This document shows, piece after piece, positions 1-5,374 of a stretch of 5,374 nucleotides of DNA (positions within the stretch are counted from its first letter, which is position 1; each line of letters starts with the position of its first letter). The notes beneath the pieces are model-generated. The model was not told the DNA's origin and ran no database searches. It saw nothing but the letters and a program-made list of their open reading frames with translations. The position numbers and the translations under genes were made by a program. Origin of the DNA: Deltaproteobacteria bacterium (lineage in GTDB: Bacteria; Desulfobacterota; Desulfobulbia; Desulfobulbales; BM004); the NCBI GenBank assembly GCA_019312685.1, contig JAFDCR010000058.1, positions 1-5,374 on the forward strand, in the 5' to 3' direction.

Positions 1-680
1 ATTTTCATATGCAGGACGGCACAAAACTGGAGATCGACAATCCGTCATATTTCCCTGATCCATCCCAAATAGCCAGAACGGAAGAACCGTACATCAAGAC
101 GGTAATCCTGTTTCCTGAAAGATACATGGGTGCGGTCATGAATCTGTGTATGGAGCGCAGAGGGGTGAACAACCATTACCATTACCCTGCTCCCGGCAGA
201 ATTGAATTCAACTGTGAAATGCCGCTGGCGGAAGTAATTTACGATTTTTACGATAAGCTTAAATCCATTACCCAGGGATACGGCTCTTTTGATTACGACC
301 TGGGTGACTACCGGGAAAGTGATCTGGTAAAGCTGGATATTCTTGTCAACGGCGAAAAGGTTGACGCCCTCTCCCAGCTGGTTCACCGTTCAAAGGCAAG
401 AGAGAGGGGACTGCATGCCTGCGAAAGACTCAAAGAGGAAATTCCGCGCCATATGTTCAAAATAGCGATACAGGGTGCCATCGGCTCCACTATTGTGGCA
501 AGAACAAATATCTCTGCCCTGAGGAAGGATGTAACTGCCAAATGTTATGGCGGCGATATTACCAGAAAGCGTAAACTTCTGGAAAAACAGAAGGCCGGCA
601 AAAAGCGAATGAAAACTGTCGGTAACGTCGACATTCCCCAGCAGGCATTTCTGGCGGTACTGAAATCTGAACAGAGTTAA
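1..680 (+). CDS. lepA: Elongation factor 4 (LepA), C-terminal part, 5' truncated by window edge
   Basis: This is the last 226 codons of a LepA/EF-4 translational GTPase. The family acts at the ribosome and is linked to back-translocation and to 30S biogenesis; full-length members are about 600 residues. The reading frame is open to the window edge (first whole codon at base 3), so the ATG at base 9 is internal, and the GTPase domain lies outside the window. Visible parts are the EF-G domain V-like segment (PLAEVIYDFYDKLKS followed by GYGSFDY, bases about 220-300) and the LepA-specific C-terminal domain. The latter has the family signatures VDALSQLVHR, IPRHMFKIAIQGAIG, KCYGGDITRKRKLL and KKRMKTVGNVDIPQQAF, just before the TAA stop. 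The basic C-terminal tail is the part expected to contact tRNA or ribosomal RNA. Alignment to E. coli LepA from memory is clear along the whole fragment, with no frameshift. The hyuB-like gene starts 30 bp downstream on the same strand with no terminator between, so the two could share a transcript. Confidence 0.97.
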   Translation, partial: FHMQDGTKLEIDNPSYFPDPSQIARTEEPYIKTVILFPERYMGAVMNLCMERRGVNNHYHYPAPGRIEFNCEMPLAEVIYDFYDKLKSITQGYGSFDYDLGDYRESDLVKLDILVNGEKVDALSQLVHRSKARERGLHACERLKEEIPRHMFKIAIQGAIGSTIVARTNISALRKDVTAKCYGGDITRKRKLLEKQKAGKKRMKTVGNVDIPQQAFLAVLKSEQS

Positions 681-710
681 TTTATCCTCAGGCTGATTCC
701 CTCTGGCAAG

Positions 711-2291
711 ATGCACGATATTATTGAAGTAGAGGTTTTTAACAAGCTTTTCAGCTCCATTGCGGAAGAGATGGGCATCATCCTGGCGCATTCCTCTTTT
801 TCCGCCAATATCAAAGAGAGAAGGGATTTCTCCTGTGCTCTCTTTGACGGCAAGGGAGACCTTGTGGCCCAGGCTGCACATATTCCAGTACATCTCGGCG
901 CAATGCCCATGACTCTCTCAGCCGTTCTTTCCGAGATGGACCTGCAGCCGGGAGATGTTGTTATCGTAAATGACCCGTATCAGGGAGGAAGTCACCTCCC
1001 TGATATCACTTTAATCGAACCGGTATATCCGGTTCGCCCCGGTCTCGCTGCAATACGCCCTCTGTTTTACGTTGTCAACAGAGCCCATCACGCTGACGTC
1101 GGAGGAAAACATCCCGGTTCCATGGGACTGGTAAATCATCTTGCCGATGAAGGATATGTGATCCCCCCCACCCTTCTTTTTAAAGGAGGAGTATATAATG
1201 ACGCATTTATCCGGGACTTCCTTAATAATGTTCGAAGTCCTGAGGAACGTCTGGGTGACCTGAGAGCCCAGATTGCCTCACTTGCCCGCGGCAGACTGAG
1301 AATCAATGACATATTAAACCGCTATCCAATGGCGCATATATCTTCTATCCTGGACCAGTTAAAAGATTACTCTGAACGGCTTATGGTAAATGTCATTAAC
1401 CGACTGTCCAATGGCCGCTATACTTTTACAGACTTTCTCGATGATGACGGGGCTGGCTCCCCTCCGATACCGATCACCGTTGATCTGGATATCAAAGATT
1501 CACATATTGTAGCGGATTTCAGCCGCAGCGCCGCTCAGGTTGACACCCCGCTCAATACTGTCAGCGCGGTTGTCATGTCTGCGACAGTTTACGTGTTCCA
1601 GTGTCTCCTGGGTGAAGGACACCCGATTAATCAGGGTTCATATCGTCCTTTGCAGATCAGAACAAGGCCAGGATCAATTGTTGATGCACAAAGCCCTGCC
1701 CCTGTAGCTGCCGGAAACGTGGAAACCTCCCAGAGAATCGTTGATGTATTACTAGGGGCTCTGGCTCAGGCTGTACCGGAGCTTATCCCAGCTGCAAGCT
1801 GCGGCAGCATGAATAATATTGCGGTGGGAAATAATGCGGAATTTTCAGACAAGGAATTTTCCTACTATGAAACCATCGGCGGCGGTATGGGCGGACGCCC
1901 CACAATGGATGGTTTGAGCGGTATACAAACCCATATGACCAATACCATGAATACCCCTGTTGAAGCTCTTGAGCATGCCTATCCAATTCGGGTGGAAAAG
2001 TATGGTTTCCGGAACGGTTCCGGCGGTTCCGGGTTATATAAAGGCGGCGAGGGTATAGCCAGGTCGTATCGTTTCCTTGAAAAGGCCTTTGTCTCCCTGT
2101 TGTCAGAACGGCGGAAACTGTCACCTTATGGCCTGGCCGGCGGTCGGCAAGGGTTAACTGGAGAAAACATTCTTATTCAAAATAAAATAAAAAGAAAACT
2201 CGGTGGCAAGCTGGTTTTTGAAGTCCGGGCAGATGATCTGTTGCTCATCAGGACGCCGGGTGGAGGTGGATGGGGTGCGGATCAACCGTAG
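711..2291 (+). CDS. hyuB: Hydantoinase B/oxoprolinase family protein (HyuB-like)
   Basis: A complete 526-residue member of the HyuB family, which includes the B subunit of ATP-dependent N-methylhydantoinase, the C-terminal half of 5-oxoprolinase, and acetone/acetophenone carboxylase subunits. Family signatures appear in order: IKERRDFSCALFD (34-46), the histidine-bearing AHIPVHLGAMP (56-66), NDPYQGGSHLPD (87-98), RAHHADVGG (124-132), IGGGMGGRP (389-397), then RVEKYGFRNGSGGSGLYKGG and a final TPGGGGWG. The length matches the usual 510-580, and no key stretch is missing. The ATG at 711 is chosen because the protein then begins like other HyuB proteins (short lead into SIAEEMG); no ATG, GTG or TTG lies between it and the in-frame lepA stop. 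The Shine-Dalgarno is poor, so translation may depend on coupling to lepA. Cytosolic, with no signal peptide. HyuB normally works with an ATP-binding HyuA partner, which is not in the window, so the substrate (hydantoin, oxoproline, ketone or other) cannot be named. Confidence 0.93.
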   Translation: MHDIIEVEVFNKLFSSIAEEMGIILAHSSFSANIKERRDFSCALFDGKGDLVAQAAHIPVHLGAMPMTLSAVLSEMDLQPGDVVIVNDPYQGGSHLPDITLIEPVYPVRPGLAAIRPLFYVVNRAHHADVGGKHPGSMGLVNHLADEGYVIPPTLLFKGGVYNDAFIRDFLNNVRSPEERLGDLRAQIASLARGRLRINDILNRYPMAHISSILDQLKDYSERLMVNVINRLSNGRYTFTDFLDDDGAGSPPIPITVDLDIKDSHIVADFSRSAAQVDTPLNTVSAVVMSATVYVFQCLLGEGHPINQGSYRPLQIRTRPGSIVDAQSPAPVAAGNVETSQRIVDVLLGALAQAVPELIPAASCGSMNNIAVGNNAEFSDKEFSYYETIGGGMGGRPTMDGLSGIQTHMTNTMNTPVEALEHAYPIRVEKYGFRNGSGGSGLYKGGEGIARSYRFLEKAFVSLLSERRKLSPYGLAGGRQGLTGENILIQNKIKRKLGGKLVFEVRADDLLLIRTPGGGGWGADQP

Positions 2292-2326
2292 AAGTGGCCC
2301 GCAGCAAGCATTAAGTTAAGTTTTGT

Positions 2327-2584
2327 TCAGATCATTTCCTGTGCAAGAGTACATGTACTTTTTTGTTCCAGGATAATCTGCATTTCCTGTTTGGAGAGAA
2401 CAGAGTTATCAGCTTTAAGCAGGTAGACGATACAATCCTTGCAAATATTGAAGGCCCTTCTGTAGTCATCTATTTCAGCGGCAATATCCCAACAGTTTTC
2501 GTCTGGACGTTGCCTTGCCGGACAATTTTCCGACCCTTCGCATTTCATGATCTCCCAGCAGGGCCATTCGCTTTTTGGTACCAT
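2327..2584 (-). CDS. Small two-CW domain cysteine-rich protein
   Basis: An 85-residue protein with two Cys-Trp motifs, PCWEIMKC (8-15) and NCWDIA (30-35), separated by a CPA (21-23), then a CKDC pair (48-51) and one later cysteine (78). That puts six cysteines in the first 51 residues. The layout CW-x4-C-x5-C-x9-CW-x15-C-x2-C resembles the two-CW domain that I recall from Desulfobacterota and related anaerobes, either as small proteins or joined to signalling domains. The spacing suggests metal or Fe-S binding, which is inference; no function is established to my knowledge. There is no signal peptide or membrane segment, so it is probably cytosolic. The ATG at 2584 has a strong AAAGGGG Shine-Dalgarno 7 bp upstream, which supports the start and the reality of this short gene. 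It is last in the leftward set after engB (92-bp gap) and converges on hyuB with 35 bp between the stops. Confidence 0.85.
   Translation of the reverse strand: MVPKSEWPCWEIMKCEGSENCPARQRPDENCWDIAAEIDDYRRAFNICKDCIVYLLKADNSVLSKQEMQIILEQKSTCTLAQEMI
2345..2362 (+). terminator. Weak candidate terminator hairpin for hyuB
   Basis: The + strand shows a 12-bp perfect palindrome, AGTACATGTACT (2348-2359). It can fold as a 7-bp stem (2345-2351 with 2356-2362, including one G-U pair) around a CATG loop, with T residues continuing to 2364. It lies 54 bp past the hyuB stop, inside the 3' end of the opposing two-CW gene, where a terminator for the convergent unit could sit. The stem is AU-rich and weak, so this is only a candidate. 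Confidence 0.2.
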
Positions 2585-2591
2585 TCACAAT

Positions 2592-2598
2592 CCCCTTT
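2592..2598 (-). promoter_or_regulatory. Ribosome binding site of the two-CW gene
   Basis: On the minus strand AAAGGGG lies 7 bp before the ATG at 2584-2582. It is the clearest classical Shine-Dalgarno for a non-overlapping gene in the window and fixes the start codon. It indicates that this gene is translated independently of engB. Confidence 0.75.
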
Positions 2599-2626
2599 GT
2601 AAAAGTAATAACCAGTTCCACGCTGT

Positions 2627-2656
2627 ATATTATTTAACTTGCAAAAAAACTGTCGG
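2627..2656 (-). promoter_or_regulatory. Possible sigma-70-like promoter for the two-CW gene
   Basis: In the 92-bp gap after engB, the minus strand reads CCGACA (2656-2651, four matches to TTGACA), an 18-bp T-rich spacer, then TAATAT (2632-2627, four matches to TATAAT). Transcription would begin near 2620, about 35 bp before the ATG. Matches of this quality occur by chance in AT-rich DNA, so read-through from engB is an equal alternative. Confidence 0.25.
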
Positions 2657-2676
2657 CGAATTTTTTTTATTAAACA

Positions 2677-3276
2677 TTAAACAAGAAAACTGTCAAGTGA
2701 TTGTATAAGGCTGTCCCGTCCCATACCTGTTTTTGCTGAAAACATCACCCTTTCTTTAGCTGGCAAGCCGAAACCTGCATCAAGAATCGCAGCATTCTTG
2801 CTGCGTTGATTGGCAGAGAGTTTATCGGCTTTCGTATAGACCAGCAAAAACGGCACGTTTTGGCTGCGGAGCCAGTCCACCAACTGCAGATCACTGGCCT
2901 TCATGGCATGCCGCAGATCAACTATAACTATCACACATTTCAGGTTCTCTCTTTTTGCTAAATATCCGGAAATCAGAACCTGCCAGGCAGCCTGCATTTT
3001 CTTCGAGACTTTGGCATAGCCGTATCCCGGCAGGTCCACAAGATAGATGCTCCCGGCAAGCAGAAAGAAGTTGATACTTTGTGTCTTTCCGGGTCTGGCG
3101 CTTGTCTTAACAAAATTCTTACGTTTAATTAGTTTGTTTATCAGACTTGACTTGCCGACATTGGAACGTCCGGCAAACGCTATCTCCGGCAGGTCGGGTG
3201 GAGGCAGCTGTTTGAGATCAAACACGCTGGTCAGGAACCTGACATCTGCGAAGTTCTGGTCGGCAAATGTTGACAC
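2677..3276 (-). CDS. engB: Ribosome biogenesis GTP-binding protein EngB (YsxC/YihA)
   Basis: A 199-residue single-domain TRAFAC GTPase of the EngB family, which is needed for late assembly of the large ribosomal subunit and acts in the cytosol. All G motifs are intact: G1 GRSNVGKSS (36-44), G2 threonine in PGKTQ (62-66), G3 DLPGYG (81-86), G4 TKAD (148-151) and G5 SAK (180-182). The family-typical DLRH (120-123) is also present. The length agrees with the usual 195-210. The start is GTG at 3276, with about 35 residues before the P-loop, slightly longer than in E. coli or B. subtilis. No ATG, GTG or TTG lies between it and the hisG stop in this frame, and no good Shine-Dalgarno precedes it, so translation may be weak or depend on the upstream message. 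It sits 55 bp after hisG on the same strand with no terminator visible, which suggests cotranscription with hisI-hisG. No annealing of the family identity is in doubt; only the exact start is. Confidence 0.96.
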   Translation of the reverse strand: MSTFADQNFADVRFLTSVFDLKQLPPPDLPEIAFAGRSNVGKSSLINKLIKRKNFVKTSARPGKTQSINFFLLAGSIYLVDLPGYGYAKVSKKMQAAWQVLISGYLAKRENLKCVIVIVDLRHAMKASDLQLVDWLRSQNVPFLLVYTKADKLSANQRSKNAAILDAGFGLPAKERVMFSAKTGMGRDSLIQSLDSFLV

Positions 3277-3331
3277 TGGAATTAGATACCGTGGAATTTT
3301 CAGATAATGAACCGGAAATACTGGATACTTA

Positions 3332-4204
3332 TTATATGACCTTATTCAGGCCATATTCTACAATACCCTCAGCGCCGTTCTTAATGAGCTTGGGTATCAA
3401 CTCGCGAACCTGATGTTCCGAAATAACCGTCTCAACTGAATACCAGTCAGTATTATAGAGATTGGCGATTGTCGGAGCATTCAGGCTGGGCAGGATAGAA
3501 ATGACTGCATCCAGTTTCGCGGCAGGGACATTCATTTTCAAACCGACAATCTTGTCAGCCCTGAGCGCACCTTGAAGAAGCAGAACTATATTTTCAATCT
3601 TTTCCCTTTTCCAGGGATCGTTCCAGGCATTCTTATTGGCAATGAACTGGGTATTGGAAGTCATCATTTCATATATTATACGCAGCCCGTGGGCCCGAAT
3701 AGTACTTTCTGTCTCGGTAACCTCGACAACTGCATCGGCCAGGCCGGAAACGACCTTGGCCTCAGTTGCCCCCCATGAAAACTCGATTTCGACATTGATG
3801 TTCTTCTCTGCAAAAAAATTCCTGGTAAAGTTTACAAGTTCAGTTGCTATTTTTTTTCCTTCAAGATCTTCCAGCTTGACAATATCAGAGTCACCCGGCA
3901 CTGCAACAACCCAGCGCGTCGGTCTTCTGCTTACCTTGGAGTAGATAAGATCATCCACCACAATAACATCCGACTGATTCTCCAGGATCCAGTCCTTTCC
4001 GGTAATTCCGGCATCAATTATACCCTGCTCCACATAACGCGACATCTCCTGAGCCCTGCATATTGAACAGGTCAACTCATCATCATCTATTTCCGGGAAA
4101 TAACTCCGCCTGGCGAGTTTAATCCTCCATCCTGATTTCTCAAACAGTTCTATGGTTGCTTTTTCAAGACTCCCCTTGGGAATCCCTAATTTCAATATAC
4201 TCAT
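3332..4204 (-). CDS. hisG: ATP phosphoribosyltransferase, long form (HisG)
   Basis: HisG catalyses the first step of histidine synthesis, joining ATP and PRPP to give phosphoribosyl-ATP; it is the feedback-controlled step. The 290-residue length and the C-terminal segment (about 215-290, including GLKMNVPAAKLDAVISILPS and NLYNTDWYSVETVI) mark the long HisG_L form, which carries its own ACT-like regulatory domain, forms hexamers and does not need HisZ. The N-terminal catalytic part begins KLGIPKGSLE (5-14), with GIIDAGITGKDW (61-72) and the PRPP-binding signature DAVVEVTETESTIRAHGL (157-174). In that signature residue 166 is Glu, where many homologues have Gly (TETGST). The ATG at 4204 overlaps the hisI stop by 4 bp (ATGA), and GGGGAGG 10 bp upstream, inside hisI, supports this start and translational coupling. 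Histidine inhibition is expected from the family, not seen here. Confidence 0.97.
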   Translation of the reverse strand: MSILKLGIPKGSLEKATIELFEKSGWRIKLARRSYFPEIDDDELTCSICRAQEMSRYVEQGIIDAGITGKDWILENQSDVIVVDDLIYSKVSRRPTRWVVAVPGDSDIVKLEDLEGKKIATELVNFTRNFFAEKNINVEIEFSWGATEAKVVSGLADAVVEVTETESTIRAHGLRIIYEMMTSNTQFIANKNAWNDPWKREKIENIVLLLQGALRADKIVGLKMNVPAAKLDAVISILPSLNAPTIANLYNTDWYSVETVISEHQVRELIPKLIKNGAEGIVEYGLNKVI

Positions 4205-4743
4205 TTCTTATATACCTCCCCGGGATCAAAGACCGGTTCACCTAATGTTTCCAATTTATTTTCAGTAACTTTCCTGAAAAAACAGCTCCTGTGACCTGTA
4301 TGGCAAGCAGCACCCCCCAACTGTTCCACCTGGTAGACAACTGTATCCTCATCACAGTCAACAAGAATATTTTTTATAATCTGAACATGACCGGATGTCT
4401 CACCTTTGAGCCACAGCTTGTTACGCGAACGGCTCCAAAAATGTGCTTTACCTGTTTCAAGGGTTTTGTCCCAGGCCAGCTCATTTATATAAGCCAGCAT
4501 CAGGACTTCTTTTGTTTCATGATCCTGAACTATTGCGGGCAGCAGGCCGTTGCCCTTGTCAAACTGTAACCTTAACATATCATCCCCGTCATTTGAGACA
4601 CTATCAGTATAGCTAACCCTGTTCTCTCCACCCATAAAATGAATTATACATGCAGTCCTGAATTTACAGTATTCCTTGGGATGCCGGCAAAATGCATTTT
4701 CGCCATCCATTGTCTCCTTATACTTTTCACAAAAAAGATCCAT
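4201..4743 (-). CDS. hisI: Phosphoribosyl-AMP cyclohydrolase HisI with cysteine-containing N-terminal extension
   Basis: HisI opens the purine ring of phosphoribosyl-AMP, the third step of histidine synthesis. The core (about 57-175) shows WSRSRNKLWLKGETSGH (103-119), the metal-binding DCDED (129-133) and the CHTGHRSC cysteines 147 and 154, which with Cys130 form the expected zinc site; the aspartates bind magnesium. There is no HisE domain, so it is monofunctional. At 180 residues it exceeds the usual 110-140 because of about 55 extra N-terminal residues with Cys5, Cys19, Cys26 and Cys32 in the pattern CRHPKEYCKFRTACIIHFM, perhaps a small metal-binding module. The start is uncertain. ATG 4743 gives all four cysteines but has no Shine-Dalgarno. 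ATG 4710 (Met12) has TAAGGAGA only 2 bp away and keeps three. ATG 4578 (Met56) has GGGGA nearby and would give a standard HisI. The gene leads the hisI-hisG pair and overlaps hisG by 4 bp. Confidence 0.94.
   Translation of the reverse strand: MDLFCEKYKETMDGENAFCRHPKEYCKFRTACIIHFMGGENRVSYTDSVSNDGDDMLRLQFDKGNGLLPAIVQDHETKEVLMLAYINELAWDKTLETGKAHFWSRSRNKLWLKGETSGHVQIIKNILVDCDEDTVVYQVEQLGGAACHTGHRSCFFRKVTENKLETLGEPVFDPGEVYKK
4215..4221 (-). promoter_or_regulatory. Ribosome binding site of hisG inside hisI
   Basis: The minus strand reads GGGGAGG 10 bp before the hisG ATG. It lies within the last codons of hisI, so ribosomes finishing hisI at the overlapping ATGA can restart on hisG. This would tie the two enzymes' synthesis together. 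Confidence 0.7.
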
Positions 4744-4764
4744 TATTTTTACACTATCTTATTA

Positions 4765-4770
4765 ATTATA
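4765..4770 (-). promoter_or_regulatory. Candidate -10 element upstream of hisI
   Basis: A perfect TATAAT on the minus strand lies 21 bp before the ATG at 4743. No good -35 is seen at the right distance; the best is TTATGT at 4792-4787 with a 16-bp spacer and only two matches. Transcription from here would start near 4758, leaving about 14 bases before ATG 4743 or about 47 before ATG 4710. That fits the downstream start, which has a Shine-Dalgarno, rather better. The AT-rich context makes chance occurrence likely. Confidence 0.3.
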
Positions 4771-4912
4771 TGCAAATACAGAACTTACATAACATAATTC
4801 CGTCACACGGAGGGCGACACGGTAGCATATTTCCATTGAAAACTCCAGTCTGCATTATTACCGAACTAAAAGTTTGGGAATTTACCTCTTGACACAAACA
4901 TGGATTAATAAT

Positions 4913-4942
4913 TTGACTATAAAGTCAGTTTTGGTTAATAAT
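4913..4942 (+). promoter_or_regulatory. Sigma-70-like promoter of the FKBP gene
   Basis: TTGACT (4913-4918, five of six matches) is followed by an 18-bp spacer and AATAAT (4937-4942, five of six). The predicted start of transcription is near 4949, giving a leader of about 44 bases with an AT-rich 5' part and an AGGA ribosome site before the ATG at 4993. A second TTGACA at 4889-4894 has no matching -10 at the usual distance. Confidence 0.5.
4914..4927. promoter_or_regulatory. Inverted repeat over the FKBP promoter -35 (operator-like)
   Basis: TGACT-ATAA-AGTCA is a perfect 5-bp inverted repeat with a 4-bp centre, covering most of the putative -35 and the start of the spacer. A dimeric regulator bound here would block RNA polymerase. 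It is short, so it is a candidate operator only, and no regulator gene is in the window. Confidence 0.3.
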
Positions 4943-4981
4943 TTTATTTTTTTGTTTTGTTAAACATATCATAAAAGAAAC

Positions 4982-4985
4982 AGGA
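4982..4985 (+). promoter_or_regulatory. Ribosome binding site of the FKBP gene
   Basis: AGGA lies 7 bp before the ATG at 4993, a normal spacing. It supports this ATG as the start, which also matches where FKBP/SlyD-type proteins begin. Confidence 0.55.
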
Positions 4986-4992
4986 TATTAAT

Positions 4993-5374
4993 ATGAGGAA
5001 AGTACAGCAGGGCGACCTTGTGACCATAGAATATCAGGGCATGCTCGAAAATGGTGAGATAGTTGAAAGTTCAGCAGAAAAAGGTCCCTTTGAACTTGAG
5101 GTCGGCAAAGGGGTGATGCCCCCTGCGTTTGAGAATGCAATTCTTGAAATGCAGGAAGGTGAAGAAAAAACAGTAGTTCTGCAGCCTGAAGAAGCGTATG
5201 GGAACAAGGACAAAAACTTACTTCATACAATAAGCAGAAATGTTTTAGGAACAGACATAAATCCTAAACCAGGCATGGTCCTTGGAATGACCGTTGACAA
5301 AGAGGGGCAGAAACACAAGGTGCCCGCTCTTGTCACTGCAATAGAAGGTGATGAGGTTACAATCGACTTCAATC
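4993..5374 (+). CDS. FKBP-type peptidyl-prolyl cis-trans isomerase, SlyD-like, 3' truncated by window edge
   Basis: The first 127 residues of an FKBP-fold prolyl isomerase, cut by the window end; SlyD-like proteins of this kind run about 140-190 residues. It begins MRKVQQGDLVTIEYQGML, then ESSAEKGPFELEVGKG (25-40), MPPAFENAILEMQEGE (42-57) and PEEAYGN (65-71), the usual FKBP order. The stretch at roughly 72-118 matches the insert-in-flap chaperone domain of SlyD-type proteins, and the frame returns to the FKBP core at VTIDFN (122-127), where homologues continue with HPLAG. The usual FDSS is VESS here, so the acidic residue is shifted to Glu25. No signal peptide is seen, so it should be a cytosolic folding helper and isomerase. 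Metal binding by a histidine-rich tail, as in E. coli SlyD, cannot be judged because the C-terminus is missing. It is transcribed divergently from hisI across 249 bp, with its own promoter candidate. Confidence 0.93.
   Translation, partial: MRKVQQGDLVTIEYQGMLENGEIVESSAEKGPFELEVGKGVMPPAFENAILEMQEGEEKTVVLQPEEAYGNKDKNLLHTISRNVLGTDINPKPGMVLGMTVDKEGQKHKVPALVTAIEGDEVTIDFN

Larger units (their letters stand above)
4905..4944 (+). repeat. Two direct copies of TTAATAATTT, 30 bp apart
   Basis: The decamer TTAATAATTT occurs at 4905-4914 and 4935-4944, exactly 30 bp apart (about three helical turns). TTGAC occurs nearby at 4889-4893 and 4913-4917. The copies flank the putative -35 of the FKBP promoter, and the second overlaps its -10. 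They could be tandem regulator sites or a small duplication, but simple AT-rich chance similarity is possible. Confidence 0.4.

Noticed and set aside
1783..2124. Minus-strand frame of 113 codons inside hyuB
   Set aside because: It is antisense to a well-conserved hyuB coding region and has no family features of its own.
2363..2602. Plus-strand frame of 79 codons opposite the two-CW gene
   Set aside because: It is the antisense shadow of the two-CW gene, which has clear motifs and a strong ribosome site.
2643..2668. A-run and T-run around CTGTCGGCG as a possible terminator between engB and the two-CW gene
   Set aside because: The stem would be only A-U pairs with no GC-rich core, too weak to support as an intrinsic terminator.
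4768..4857. Minus-strand reading frame of 29 codons with five cysteines (starts MQTGVFNG, ends CKFCICI)
   Set aside because: It has no Shine-Dalgarno, is very short, overlaps the putative hisI -10 region, and matches no protein I recognise. Cysteine codons can arise by chance from the TGT and TGC content here.
4692..4892. Plus-strand frame of 66 codons across the hisI start and the divergent spacer
   Set aside because: It overlaps hisI antisense, has no recognisable protein character and no ribosome site, and is best explained as chance.
4889..4894. Consensus TTGACA as a second -35 for the FKBP gene
   Set aside because: No reasonable -10 lies 16-18 bp downstream. TATAAA at 4918 is 23 bp away, so it is not a convincing promoter.

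Overview
This 5.4-kb window is a stretch of ordinary, densely packed bacterial chromosome with moderate GC content and AT-rich intergenic gaps. The gene content suggests a Gram-negative anaerobe of the Desulfobacterota (former Deltaproteobacteria), possibly near Desulfobulbales. The hints are a long-form HisG next to a monofunctional HisI, a small two-CW cysteine protein, and the style of LepA. That assignment is inference from protein style, not a database match. I see no mobile element, CRISPR array, tRNA, rRNA or phage gene.

Left part (1-2291, + strand): the 3' end of lepA (elongation factor 4), cut by the window edge, is followed 30 bp later by a complete hydantoinase B/oxoprolinase-family gene (hyuB-like). 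No partner hyuA is present in the window.

Middle and right part (2327-4743, - strand): four genes read leftward in the order hisI, hisG, engB, then a small two-CW cysteine-rich protein. hisI and hisG overlap by 4 bp (ATGA) and are surely co-translated. They encode steps 3 and 1 of histidine biosynthesis. engB, a ribosome-assembly GTPase, follows after 55 bp with no visible terminator. The two-CW gene lies 92 bp further on, with its own strong ribosome binding site and perhaps its own promoter. It converges on hyuB with only 35 bp between the stop codons.

Far right (4744-5374): a 249-bp AT-rich divergent intergenic region carries a good sigma-70-like promoter overlapped by a perfect inverted repeat, and then the start of a SlyD-like FKBP peptidyl-prolyl isomerase gene that runs off the window.

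Most genes are conserved housekeeping genes. The parts most worth a second look are the roughly 55-residue cysteine-containing N-terminal extension on HisI, the small two-CW protein, the hyuB without a neighbouring hyuA, and the dyad over the FKBP promoter. I found no convincing evidence of a wholly new system here.
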